Shown in pieces: positions 27,196 through 35,615 of a stretch of DNA of 64,000 nt. The position numbers were made by a program, and so were the translations under genes. Position 1 is the first letter of the stretch, and each line of letters starts with the position of its first letter. The notes under the pieces were generated by a model, which searched no databases, was not told the DNA's origin, and saw only the letters and a program-made list of their open reading frames with translations. Location of the stretch: contig OY969884.1 in assembly GCA_963704295.1 (NCBI GenBank), positions 186,001-250,000 of the forward strand, written 5' to 3'. Source of the DNA: JACCVL01 sp963704295. GTDB taxonomy: Bacteria; Actinomycetota; Actinomycetes; Propionibacteriales; Nocardioidaceae.

Positions 27196-27946
27196 CACGA
27201 CGGCGGCCGGCACCGGGCCGGCCTTCTACGCCCGCAGCGGCGGCTGGGCCGCGCAGTGGTGGACGCTGCTGCACCCGCCGTACACGCTGTGGCACCTGTC
27301 GTACGTCGTCCTGGGCGCCGCCGTGTGGCCCGACCCGGACCTCGGCGCCCTCGCCGTCACCGTGGCGGCGTTCGCGCTCGCGATGGGTGTCGGCGCGCAC
27401 GCGCTGGACGAGCTGAACGGGCGACCGCTCCGCACCCCGGTCGGCGATCGGACCCTCGTCGCGGTCGCGCTCGTGTCGGTCGTGGCGGCGGTCGGGCTGG
27501 GGACGTGGCTGGCGCTGCGCGGGACCCCGCTGCTGTGGCCGCTGGTCGCGCTCGGGCCGGTGCTGGTGGCGGGCTACAACCTCGAGCTGGCCGGGGGACG
27601 GCTGCACACCACCGGCGGGTTCGCCGTCTCGTGGGGAGCCTTCCCGGCGCTGGTGGGGTCGGTCGCTCAGGACCCGGACTGGACGGCCGGCGGCGCCGTC
27701 GCCACGGCCGCCGTCGTCGCCTCGGCGACGGCGCTCTCGGTCGCCCAGCGCCGGCTCAGCACCCCGGCCCGGCAGCTGCGTCGCCGCACGGTGGAGGTGA
27801 CCGGCGTCCTGCGCGGCACGGACGGGACGCGCACCGATCTGAACCGAGCCGTGCTGCTGGCGCCGCTGGAGGGTGCGCTGCGCGCGTTGTGCTGGGCGGT
27901 CCCCCTGACCGCCGCGGCGGCGTTGGCGGCCCGGCTCGGGACCTGA
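27188..27946 (+). CDS. Polytopic membrane protein, possibly UbiA-superfamily-like
   Basis: 252 residues with about seven hydrophobic segments (for example ALVSVVAAVGLGTWLALRG, WPLVALGPVLVAGYNLEL). The segment GAHALDELNGRPLRT weakly resembles the Asp-rich first loop and RPL motif of UbiA prenyltransferases. The pairing with a UbiE-like methyltransferase would suit a quinone or prenyl-lipid modification. I do not see a full NDxxD motif, so this stays tentative. ATG 27188 overlaps the methyltransferase end. Confidence 0.6.
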   Translation: MPDTTAAGTGPAFYARSGGWAAQWWTLLHPPYTLWHLSYVVLGAAVWPDPDLGALAVTVAAFALAMGVGAHALDELNGRPLRTPVGDRTLVAVALVSVVAAVGLGTWLALRGTPLLWPLVALGPVLVAGYNLELAGGRLHTTGGFAVSWGAFPALVGSVAQDPDWTAGGAVATAAVVASATALSVAQRRLSTPARQLRRRTVEVTGVLRGTDGTRTDLNRAVLLAPLEGALRALCWAVPLTAAAALAARLGT

Positions 27947-27976
27947 CCGGCGACGACGGTCGGACGAACGGCGAGG

Positions 27977-28177
27977 TCAACCGGTCGCTTCGCCGTGCTC
28001 GACACAGCGGGCCCGCCAGCCGCGCGGCAGCACCTGCACGACCATCCGCCGCCGGCAGCGCGGACACCACCGGGGGGGCTCCAGCTCGGCCCGCGCGGCG
28101 CACCCGGAGTGGTCGCCGGCGTCCAGTGCGCGCCCGCACTGGGTGCACCAGGGCGTCGTCTCGGCCGCGGTGCTCAC
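27977..28177 (-). CDS. bsaP: Biotin synthase auxiliary protein BsaP
   Basis: 66 residues with cysteine pairs WCTQCGRALDAGDHSGC and LEPPRWCPRCRRRMVVQV, then a last RCVEHG. Both the Cys/His pattern and the location match BsaP, the small protein needed for BioB activity in Corynebacterium and mycobacteria. Its ATG at 28177 overlaps the bioB stop codon (ATGA). It probably supports or repairs a BioB iron-sulfur cluster; that role is from the family, not the sequence. Confidence 0.85.
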   Translation of the reverse strand: MSTAAETTPWCTQCGRALDAGDHSGCAARAELEPPRWCPRCRRRMVVQVLPRGWRARCVEHGEATG

Positions 28178-29208
28178 AGCGTCTTGGCCAGCTCCTTGAC
28201 CGGCATCCGGAGGTCGGCCAGCAGCCCGAGGTCATCCTCGGGGTCGCGGCCGAGGGTGGTGAGGTAGTTGCCCACGATCACCGCGTTGACCCCGCCCAGC
28301 AGGCCGTCCCGGGTGCCGAGGTCGCCGAGCGTGACCTCCCGGCCGCCGGCGAAGCGCAGGATGGTGCGGGGCATCGCCAGCCGGAAGGCGGCGATGGTGC
28401 GCAGCGCGTCCGGTCCGCTCATCACCTCCAGGTCCCCGAACGGCGTGCCCGGCCGCGGGTTGAGGAAGTTCAGGGGGACCTCGTCCGGGCCCAGCTCCGC
28501 GAGCTGCACCGCCAGCTCCGCCCGCTGCTCGAGCGACTCGCCCATGCCGACGATGCCGCCGCAGCACAGCTCCATCCCCGCCGCGCGGACCAGCCGGCAG
28601 GTGTCCACCCGCTCCTCCCACGAGTGGGTGGTGACCACCGAGGTGAAGTACGACCGGGCGGTCTCCAGGTTGTGGTTGTAGCGATGCACCCCCATCTCGG
28701 CCAGATCGTCGACCTGGTCCGGAGTGAGCATCCCCAGCGAGCAGGCGACGTTGATGTCCACAGCCGCGCGGATCGCGGCGACCCCCTCCCGGACCTGGGC
28801 CATCAGCCGCTGGTCCGGCCCACGCACCGCGGCGACGATGCAGAACTCGGTCGCACCGGTCGCGGCGGTCTGCCGCGCCGCCTCGACCAGCTCAGGGATG
28901 TTCAGCCACACCGCACGCACCGGCGAGGTGAACTGGCCCGACTGGCTGCAGAAGTGGCAGTCCTCGGGGCAGCCGCCGGTCTTGAGCGACACGATCCCCT
29001 CGACCTCGACCTCGGGCCCGCACCACGTCATCCGGACCTGGTGGGCGAGCTCGAGCAGGTCGGGCAGAGCGGCGTCCGGCAGACCGAGGATCCGCACCAC
29101 CTGCTCCTGGCCGAGCCCCTCCCCCCGGTCCAGCACCTGCCCTCGGGCCCGGGCGAGCACGTTGGCGGCGTCGTCGGCACTGCCGGTGGACCTGGTGGCC
29201 TCTGTCAT
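28174..29208 (-). CDS. bioB: Biotin synthase
   Basis: A 344-residue radical-SAM enzyme that inserts sulfur into dethiobiotin. The 4Fe-4S SAM site is C80, C84 and C87 in GGCPEDCHFCSQS. Later blocks YNHNLETARSYF, GGIVGMGES and NFLNPRPGTPF are typical of BioB. It leads a two-gene operon with bsaP and is divergent from bioA with 73 bp between. A TAGATT box ends 6 nt before the start. Confidence 0.95.
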   Translation of the reverse strand: MTEATRSTGSADDAANVLARARGQVLDRGEGLGQEQVVRILGLPDAALPDLLELAHQVRMTWCGPEVEVEGIVSLKTGGCPEDCHFCSQSGQFTSPVRAVWLNIPELVEAARQTAATGATEFCIVAAVRGPDQRLMAQVREGVAAIRAAVDINVACSLGMLTPDQVDDLAEMGVHRYNHNLETARSYFTSVVTTHSWEERVDTCRLVRAAGMELCCGGIVGMGESLEQRAELAVQLAELGPDEVPLNFLNPRPGTPFGDLEVMSGPDALRTIAAFRLAMPRTILRFAGGREVTLGDLGTRDGLLGGVNAVIVGNYLTTLGRDPEDDLGLLADLRMPVKELAKTL

Positions 29209-29214
29209 GCGGGC

Positions 29215-29220
29215 AATCTA
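29215..29220 (-). promoter_or_regulatory. Putative -10 hexamer TAGATT of bioB
   Basis: Minus strand, 6 nt before the bioB ATG; leaderless arrangement. Confidence 0.5.
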
Positions 29221-29266
29221 ACGATGGCGCACCGGGCGGACCGCTCCGGTCTCCCCGGCTTGTCTC

Positions 29267-29272
29267 TAGCCT
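29267..29272 (+). promoter_or_regulatory. Putative -10 hexamer TAGCCT of bioA
   Basis: Ends 9 nt before the bioA ATG at 29282. The 46 bp between this and the bioB -10 box would hold both -35 regions and any shared biotin repressor site; no clear palindrome is visible there. Confidence 0.45.
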
Positions 29273-29281
29273 GGTGCCGCC

Positions 29282-30598
29282 ATGACCGCCATCCCGTCCG
29301 TCTCCGACCTGCAGGCGTACGACAGCGCGCACCTGTGGCACCCGTACTCGTCGATGACCCGCCCGGCGCGCACCCACGTCGTGACCGGCGCCGAGGGCGT
29401 GCGGCTGCGGCTGGCCGACGGCCGGGACGTGGTGGACGCCATGTCGTCGTGGTGGTGCGCGATCCACGGCTACCGGCACCCCGTCCTCGACGGCGCCGTC
29501 CGCGACCAGCTCGACCAGATGGCGCACGTGATGTTCGGCGGACTCACCCACGAGCCGGCCGTCGCCCTCGCCCGGCGCCTGGTCGACCTTGCGCCGGACG
29601 GCCTCGAGCACGTCTTCCTGGCCGACTCCGGCTCGGTGGCGGTCGAGGTCGCGCTGAAGATCGCGCTCCAGGCCCAGCGCGGGCGGGCCCGGTCACGGCG
29701 GACCCGCTTCCTCACCGTGCGCGGCGGCTACCACGGCGACACGTTCGGGGCGATGGCCGTGTGCGACCCGGTGAACGGGATGCATGCCATGTTCACCGAC
29801 GTGCTGCCGTCGAACGTCTTCGCGCCGCGGCCACCGGCTCCGGGTGGCGACGTTGCATCCTGGGCCGAGACGGTGCGCGGGCTTGCCGAGCGGCACGCGC
29901 CCGAGCTGGCCGCGGTCGTGGTCGAGCCGGTCCTGCAGGGCGCCGGCGGCATGCACGTCTACGACCCCGAGTGCCTGCGGGTGCTGCGCGAGGTCTGTGA
30001 CGCCCACGGGCTGCTGCTGGTGCTGGACGAGATCGCGACCGGCTTCGGTCGCACCGGCGCGATGTTCGCCAGCGGGCACGCGGGCGTGCGGCCGGACGTC
30101 ATGTGCGTCGGCAAGGCACTGACCGGCGGGTATCTGACGCTGTCCGCGGTCCTGGTCACCGGTGAGGTCGCTCGAGCCGTGTCCGGCTCGGAGTCCGGCG
30201 TGCTGATGCACGGGCCGACCTACATGGGCAACCCGCTGGCGTGCGCGGTCGCCGGCGCCTCGCTGGACCTGCTGGCGGCGGAGGACTGGTCGGAGCGGGT
30301 GACTGCGATCGCAACATCCCTGAGCAGCGGTCTCGGTCCGCTGGCCGGCGTCGACGGGGTGCGTGACGTGCGGGTGCTCGGCGCCGTCGGCGTGGTGCAG
30401 CTGGACCGGGCGGTCGACGTCGACCGAGCCTCGGCGGCCGCCCTCGCGCACGGGGTGTGGCTGCGCCCGTTCCGTGACCTCGTCTACACCATGCCGCCGT
30501 ACGTGACCCCGCCCGAGGACGTCGCCACGATCACCGCGGCCATCGCCGCGGCCGTGCAGGGGGAGCTTGCCGCGGACGCACCGGAGGCACCGGCGTGA
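29282..30598 (+). CDS. bioA: Adenosylmethionine-8-amino-7-oxononanoate aminotransferase
   Basis: A 438-residue class III PLP aminotransferase that makes 7,8-diaminopelargonate. The BioA-specific WWCAIHGY is at about residues 57-64. The PLP lysine is K278 in CVGKALTGGYLTLSA, and the cofactor aspartate is in VLDEIATGFGRTG. First gene of bioA-bioF-bioD. The bioF start overlaps its stop (GTGA). Confidence 0.95.
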   Translation: MTAIPSVSDLQAYDSAHLWHPYSSMTRPARTHVVTGAEGVRLRLADGRDVVDAMSSWWCAIHGYRHPVLDGAVRDQLDQMAHVMFGGLTHEPAVALARRLVDLAPDGLEHVFLADSGSVAVEVALKIALQAQRGRARSRRTRFLTVRGGYHGDTFGAMAVCDPVNGMHAMFTDVLPSNVFAPRPPAPGGDVASWAETVRGLAERHAPELAAVVVEPVLQGAGGMHVYDPECLRVLREVCDAHGLLLVLDEIATGFGRTGAMFASGHAGVRPDVMCVGKALTGGYLTLSAVLVTGEVARAVSGSESGVLMHGPTYMGNPLACAVAGASLDLLAAEDWSERVTAIATSLSSGLGPLAGVDGVRDVRVLGAVGVVQLDRAVDVDRASAAALAHGVWLRPFRDLVYTMPPYVTPPEDVATITAAIAAAVQGELAADAPEAPA

Positions 30599-31755
30599 CC
30601 GCGCTGGAGACCTGGCTGGCCGCCCGCGAGGCCGACCGCGAGGCCGCGGGCACCTCACGGCGGCTGGTCGCCCGGTCCCCGGACGCCGACGTCGTCGATG
30701 TGGCCGGCAACGACTACCTCGGCCTGCGCCGGGCTGCACAGGTCACCGCGGCCGCCGCCGACGCAGCCGCCCGGTGGGGGTCCGGAGCCGGCGCCTCCCG
30801 GCTCGTCACCGGCACGCTGCCGCTGCACCAGGAGCTGGAGCAGCAACTCGCCGCGGCCCTCGGCCACGAGGCTGCGCTGGTGACGTCGACGGGGTATGCG
30901 GCCAACCTCGGCGCCGTCCCGGCGCTGGCGGACGCCGGCACCCTGATCGTGTCCGACGCCCACGTACACGCCTCCCTCGTCGACGCCTGCCGGCTGGCCC
31001 GCGGCCGGGTCCTGGTCGTACCGCACGCCGACGCCGGAGCGGTCGACGCGGCGCTGCGGACGCGATCCGAGCCGCGAGCGCTGGTGCTCACCGAGTCGGT
31101 GTTCTCGGTCCTCGGCGATGCCGCCCCGCTCGACGAGCTCGCCGACAGCTGCCGACGCCACGACGCCACTTTGCTGGTGGACGAGGCGCACGGCCTCGGG
31201 GTCGCGGGCCGGGCCGGTCTGGGCCTGGTCGCGGACCTGCTCGCCGGCGCGGACCGGCCGCCCTGCGATCTCGTGCTCACTCTGACGCTGTCCAAGGCAC
31301 TGGGCAGCCAGGGCGGTGCGGTGCTCGGCAGCCGGGCCGTGGTGGACCACCTGGTGAACACGGCCCGGGCCTTCATCTTCGACACCGGCCTCGCCCCGGC
31401 GGCCACAGCGGGTGCCGCGGCCGCCCTGGACGTCCTGCGGTCCGAGCCCGGCCTGGCCGCATCCGTCCGGCGCCGGGCGGACCAGCTGGCGGCGGCCTGT
31501 GCCGTGCCCGGCACGGCCGGAGCGATCGTGCCGGTGCCGATGCCCACCCCCGCGGCCGCCGCCCACGCCCAGGCCGAAGCCGCCGGCGCGGGCGTGCTGG
31601 TCGGGTGCTTCCGTCCGCCGTCCGTCCCGGACGGGGTGTCCCGGCTGCGACTCACCGCACGCGCCGACCTGACCGACCAGGACGTCGACCGGGTGCGCAC
31701 CGTGCTGTCCCGCCTGCTCCCCCATACCGGCGATGACGCATTTCCGTCGCCATGA
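30595..31755 (+). CDS. bioF: 8-amino-7-oxononanoate synthase
   Basis: A 386-residue PLP enzyme condensing pimeloyl thioester with alanine. Markers are GNDYLGL, GSGAGASRLVTG, the cofactor motif VDEAHGLG and the PLP lysine K234 in TLTLSKALGSQGG. The GTG start overlaps the bioA stop. The last eight codons (TGDDAFPS and on) are encoded by the left arm of a 52-bp hairpin element, so the natural C-terminus may have been changed by its insertion. Confidence 0.93.
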   Translation: MTALETWLAAREADREAAGTSRRLVARSPDADVVDVAGNDYLGLRRAAQVTAAAADAAARWGSGAGASRLVTGTLPLHQELEQQLAAALGHEAALVTSTGYAANLGAVPALADAGTLIVSDAHVHASLVDACRLARGRVLVVPHADAGAVDAALRTRSEPRALVLTESVFSVLGDAAPLDELADSCRRHDATLLVDEAHGLGVAGRAGLGLVADLLAGADRPPCDLVLTLTLSKALGSQGGAVLGSRAVVDHLVNTARAFIFDTGLAPAATAGAAAALDVLRSEPGLAASVRRRADQLAAACAVPGTAGAIVPVPMPTPAAAAHAQAEAAGAGVLVGCFRPPSVPDGVSRLRLTARADLTDQDVDRVRTVLSRLLPHTGDDAFPSP

Positions 31756-31778
31756 CGACCGGAATGCATCATCGCCGG
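31727..31778. repeat. Large imperfect hairpin at the bioF/bioD junction
   Basis: Two 23-nt arms (31727-31749 and 31756-31778) pair at 20 of 23 positions around loop CCATGA. The bioF stop codon TGA (31753-31755) lies in the loop. There is no T tract. It could attenuate bioD, act as a terminator, or be a small palindromic mobile repeat. Confidence 0.8.
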
Positions 31779-31800
31779 TCGGGGGCCGCGATACGTCCTG

Positions 31801-32515
31801 GTGACCGGCACCGACACCGACGTGGGCAAGACCGTGGCGACGGCGGCGCTGGCCGTCCGGTGGCACGACGACGGTCAGCAGGTGGTGGTGGTGAAGCCGG
31901 TCCAGACCGGCTGTGCGGCCGGAGAGCCCGGAGACGTCGACGAGGTACGCCGGCTGGCCGGCGTCGAGGCGACCGCCGAGCTGGTCCGGCTGGCCGAGCC
32001 GCTGGCACCCGAGTCCGCGGCGAGGCGCGCCGGGACTCCGCTGCCGCGCCGTCGACACGCTGGCCGAGCAGACGGTGACCGCCGGCGCCGGCACCGAGCT
32101 GGTCCTCATCGAGGGCTCCGGTGGCGTGACGGTCCGGCTGGACACCGCGGGCGGCACCCTGATCGGCCTCGGGCGGGCACTGCGGCGACACGGCCCGGTG
32201 GAAGCCGTCGTCGTCGTCCGCTCCGGCCTCGGCACGCTCAACCACACCGTCCTGACGGTGGACGCGCTCCGCGCCGCCGGACTGCACGTCGCGGGCCTGG
32301 TCGTCGGCCGCTGGCCGGAACAGCCGGACCTGGCGGCGACGGTCAACCGCTCCGACCTTCCCCGGCTCACCGGGGTCCCGGTGCTCGCCGTGCTCCCGGC
32401 CGGCGCGGGATCGCTCGACGGCCCCGAGTTCCGCCGGCGTGCGCCGGCCTGGTTCACCGACCCTCCCGGCGAGGACGGCGAGGGCGGTCCCACCCGATCG
32501 GACGACTGGCAGTAA
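31801..32515 (+). pseudogene. bioD: Dethiobiotin synthetase bioD, frameshifted
   Basis: The P-loop VTGTDTDVGKTVATAAL and VKPVQTGCA are in one frame, up to AGTPLP at 32046. The rest (VDTLAEQTV, LVLIEGSGGVTVRLD, GLGTLNHTVLTVDALR, and the VVGRWPEQP region) is in the next frame down to TAA at 32515. One surplus base near C32047 in CCGCGCC explains it. The start is also odd: the usual codons before VTGTDT (RYVLV) are present but run straight into the hairpin element, leaving only GTG 31801 as a start. If real, the biotin pathway would lack its ATP-dependent ring-closure step. Confidence 0.8.
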
Positions 32516-32621
32516 CCGTCCGGGGGAAATCCGTCCGCCTTGGTTGTCCGATGTCCGGGTTCGGAATGACAGTGCGTAGTCACGCCCGTCACTCGGCTCC
32601 CAGATCGGTAGGTGCTCCTCG

Positions 32622-34082
32622 ATGCGCACGCTGTCTCCCCGCGGGCTGGTGGCCGCAGGTGCCGCGACCTGCGCCGCGACCAGCCTGCTCACCGCCGCCG
32701 TCGCCCCGACGGCCACAGCGGAGGAGCCGGTCCCCGACGACCGGCCGAACATCGTGCTGATCCTCGTCGACGACATGCGCACCGACGACCTCGCCCGGAT
32801 GCCCGTCGTCAGCGAGCTGCTCGCGGCGCAGGGCACCACGTTCACCGCGGCGTACGCCACCTTCCCGCTGTGCTGCCCGAGTCGTGCGTCCATCCTGACC
32901 GGGCAGTACCCGCACAACACCGGGGTGCTGGACAACAAGGCGCCGCTCGGCGGCTACACCCGGTTCGACGACACCCGTACGGTGTCGACCTTTCTCGACG
33001 CCAGCGGGTACGCCACCGGCTACATCGGCAAGTACCTGAACGAGTACGCCGCGGTCGACGCGCTGCACGTGCCGCCGGGGTGGGACGTCTGGGAGGCGAT
33101 CACCAACGGGATCTACGACCCGACGACGCCGAACACGTACAACGTGAACGGCACCCTGGAGGTGCGCGAGGGCTACCAGACCGACGTCCTCACCGACCGC
33201 GCAGCGGAGTTCCTCAGCACGCACTCGGCGGAGCCGATGTTCCTGCATCTGGCCTACGTCGCCCCGCACGGGTCGAACGTCGACGGTCGCTGGGTGCCAC
33301 CGGTGCCCGCTCCGCGGCACGAACACAGCTTCGACGGCCTCGCCGCTCCTGACGGACCCGCCTACGACGAGCCCGACATGAGCGACAAGCCGGCGGCGCT
33401 GCAGTTGCCGCTGATGCGGAAGACCGACATCGCCTTCACCCAGACGTCGACCGAGGCGCGGGCGGAGTCCCTGCTGGCGGTGGACGAGGGCGTCGGCCGT
33501 CTGGTCGACACCCTGCAGGCGAGCGGTGAGCTCGACAACACCTACTTCGTGTTCACCTCCGACAACGGATACTTCCTCGGCGAGCACCGGCGCAAGTCGG
33601 GCAAGATCGAGCACTACGAGCCGGTGTCCTCGGTGCCGCTGGTCGTCCGCGGGCCGCAGGTGCCCGTGGGGACGACGGACGCGGTGGTGGGCCTGCACGA
33701 CCTGGTGCCCACCTTCCTCGGGCTGGCCGGGGCGTGGGGCGGCGTCGGCGACTTCGTCGTGGACGGCCGGGACCTGCTGCCGCTGGCGCAGGACCCGACC
33801 CTCGGGTCGGAGCGGGACCTCCTGATCCAGGCCCGCCGGCGCAAGTCGGGAGGACTCGGCTACACCGCCGTGCGGACCGAGGACGGATGGAAGTTCGTCC
33901 GCTACGCCAACGGCGACAAGGAGATGTACGACCTGGAGGCGGACCCGGACGAGCTGGAGAACCTCGCCGACCGGGAGGAGTACGCCGCTGTCCGTCACAA
34001 CCTGCAGTGGCGGCTCGACCGGGTGCGCAGCTGCATCGGCGAGCCCTGCCGGTCCGCAGCCCCCGGCATCGACGGGATGTGA
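32622..34082 (+). CDS. Secreted sulfatase
   Basis: 486 residues with a Tat-free signal peptide (LVAAGAATCAATSLLTAAVAPTATA). The family start is PNIVLILVDDMRTDD, with metal aspartates. The formylglycine motif is LCCPSRAS with C84 as the residue to be modified, followed by GQYPHNTGV. Later DNGYFLGEHR completes the metal site. An N-acetylglucosamine-6-sulfatase or arylsulfatase-like substrate is possible but not shown. No formylglycine-generating enzyme is in the window. A similar gene lies at 61718-63214. Confidence 0.9.
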   Translation: MRTLSPRGLVAAGAATCAATSLLTAAVAPTATAEEPVPDDRPNIVLILVDDMRTDDLARMPVVSELLAAQGTTFTAAYATFPLCCPSRASILTGQYPHNTGVLDNKAPLGGYTRFDDTRTVSTFLDASGYATGYIGKYLNEYAAVDALHVPPGWDVWEAITNGIYDPTTPNTYNVNGTLEVREGYQTDVLTDRAAEFLSTHSAEPMFLHLAYVAPHGSNVDGRWVPPVPAPRHEHSFDGLAAPDGPAYDEPDMSDKPAALQLPLMRKTDIAFTQTSTEARAESLLAVDEGVGRLVDTLQASGELDNTYFVFTSDNGYFLGEHRRKSGKIEHYEPVSSVPLVVRGPQVPVGTTDAVVGLHDLVPTFLGLAGAWGGVGDFVVDGRDLLPLAQDPTLGSERDLLIQARRRKSGGLGYTAVRTEDGWKFVRYANGDKEMYDLEADPDELENLADREEYAAVRHNLQWRLDRVRSCIGEPCRSAAPGIDGM

Positions 34083-34102
34083 CGCTGCCCCGAGGCGGCG
34101 GC

Positions 34103-34108
34103 TACCCT
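34103..34108 (+). promoter_or_regulatory. Putative -10 hexamer TACCCT of the deformylase gene
   Basis: Ends 8 nt before GTG 34117. Leaderless pattern. Confidence 0.45.
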
Positions 34109-34116
34109 CGCCTGCC

Positions 34117-34719
34117 GTGAGCGAGCTCCCGCAGGGCGGCACCGTCCGGCCCATCGTGCGCTGGGGTGCGGCGGTGATGCACCGGACGTTGCGGCCGGTC
34201 GACACCTTCGACGACGAGCTCGCCCAGCTCGTCGCCGACATGGTCGCCACCATGGCCGCCGCCGACGGCGTCGGTCTGGCGGCCAACCAGATCGGGGTGG
34301 ACCGGGCGGTCTTCGTGTTCGACTGCCCGGACGAGGACTCGGTGCGGCGAAGCGGGGTGGTGTGCAACCCGCGGCTGATTCCCCTCGACGATGTGCAGCG
34401 CAGCCTCGACGAGGGCGAGGAGGGCTGCCTGTCGCTGCCCGGGGCGTTCGTCGCCTGCGCGCGACCCGACCAGGCGCGGGTCGACGGGGTGGACCAGCAC
34501 GGCAACCCGGTGTCGTACGAGGGGTCGGGGCTGCTGGCCCGCTGCCTCCAGCACGAGACCGACCACGTCTTCGGCACGGTGTTCGGGGACCGGCTGAACC
34601 GCAAGCGGCGCAAGCAACTGGAACGGGAGGCGGCTGCCGTCGCCGAGTACTTCCCTCCGGACTGGCCGGTCGGCGCGGAACTGCGAGAGCACGACGACGC
34701 CGGGGCCGTCGAGGACTGA
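34117..34719 (+). CDS. def: Peptide deformylase
   Basis: 200 residues. All three motifs are present: GVGLAANQIG at 51-60, EEGCLSLPG with metal ligand C104, and QHETDH with H146, E147 and H150. It removes the formyl group from nascent proteins. It is slightly longer at the C-terminus than E. coli Def. It is convergent with the TrmH-type methyltransferase, 5 bp between. Confidence 0.95.
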   Translation: MSELPQGGTVRPIVRWGAAVMHRTLRPVDTFDDELAQLVADMVATMAAADGVGLAANQIGVDRAVFVFDCPDEDSVRRSGVVCNPRLIPLDDVQRSLDEGEEGCLSLPGAFVACARPDQARVDGVDQHGNPVSYEGSGLLARCLQHETDHVFGTVFGDRLNRKRRKQLEREAAAVAEYFPPDWPVGAELREHDDAGAVED

Positions 34720-34724
34720 GCCGT

Positions 34725-35534
34725 TCAGCGGCGCAGTGCATAGCAGGCCACCGCCGTGGCCGCCGCCACGTTCAGCGAGTCGATGCCGGCCGCCATCGGG
34801 ATCCGAGCGCGGACGTCCGCGGCCTGCTGCCAGCGTCCGCTCAACCCCTGCCCCTCGGCTCCCACGAGCAGGGCGATCCGACCGCCCGGGGGCACGGTGT
34901 CGAGCGGCACCGCCTCCGGGTCCGGGGTGAGGGCGACGGTCGTGAAGCCGACAGCTGTCAGGGTCGGCACCGCGTCCGCCCAGGACGCGACCCGCGTCCA
35001 GGGCAGGGAGAACACCGCGCCCATCGAGACCTTGACCGCCCGGCGGTAGAGCGGGTCGGCGCAGCGCGGCGACAGCAGCGCGGACTGCACGCCCAGCGCG
35101 GCGGCCGAGCGGAAGATCGCGCCGACGTTGGTGTGGTCCACCACGTCCTCGAGCACCACCACGCGGTCCGCGTCGCGGAGGACCCGCTCCGGGCTGGGCA
35201 GCGGCTCCCGGTGCATCGAGGCCAAGGCCCCGCGGTGCACGTGGAACCCGGTCACACCCTCGGTCAGCGCCTCGTCCACCAGGTAGCACGGGACGGCGGC
35301 GGCACCGACCACGTCGCCGAGGCTCGTCAGCCAGCGCTCGGTGAGCAGGAAGGAGCGCGGGCGGTAGCCGGCCGCGATCGCTCGCCGGACGACCTTCTCA
35401 CCCTCGGCGAGGAAGAGCCCGTGCGCGCTCTCCAGGCTGCGCCGCAGGTTCACGTCGCGCAGGTCCCGGTAGTCACCGAGCCGGGGATCGCCCGGGTCGC
35501 TGACGTGGACGAGGTTCGGACTGGTTCCGGTCAC
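34725..35534 (-). CDS. TrmH/SpoU family RNA 2'-O-methyltransferase
   Basis: 269 residues. The N-terminal substrate-binding domain has LFLAEGEKVVRRAI. The SPOUT knot domain has DHTNVGAIFRSAAALG, LLVGAEGQGLS and the C-terminal IPMAAGIDSLNVAAATAVACY, which are motifs 1-3 of the family. The target is a ribose 2'-OH in rRNA or tRNA; the exact site is unknown. GTG 35534 begins the homology, with a CACCCT box 7 nt upstream. Confidence 0.9.
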   Translation of the reverse strand: MTGTSPNLVHVSDPGDPRLGDYRDLRDVNLRRSLESAHGLFLAEGEKVVRRAIAAGYRPRSFLLTERWLTSLGDVVGAAAVPCYLVDEALTEGVTGFHVHRGALASMHREPLPSPERVLRDADRVVVLEDVVDHTNVGAIFRSAAALGVQSALLSPRCADPLYRRAVKVSMGAVFSLPWTRVASWADAVPTLTAVGFTTVALTPDPEAVPLDTVPPGGRIALLVGAEGQGLSGRWQQAADVRARIPMAAGIDSLNVAAATAVACYALRR

Positions 35535-35603
35535 CCGGCGAGGGTGGCAGACCAGGCGGAGATCCGGCCGGGTGCTGGGCGGGTGCCGCGACGGATCCGG
35601 CGG

Positions 35604-35609
35604 TACGGT
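35604..35609 (+). promoter_or_regulatory. Putative -10 hexamer TACGGT of the PEBP gene
   Basis: Ends 6 nt before ATG 35616. Confidence 0.45.
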
Positions 35610-35615
35610 CCGGCA

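Noticed and set aside
32515..32621. Possible promoter or small gene between bioD and the sulfatase
   Set aside because: The 106-nt gap has no ORF with homology and no clear -10/-35 pair; it is likely just the sulfatase 5' region.
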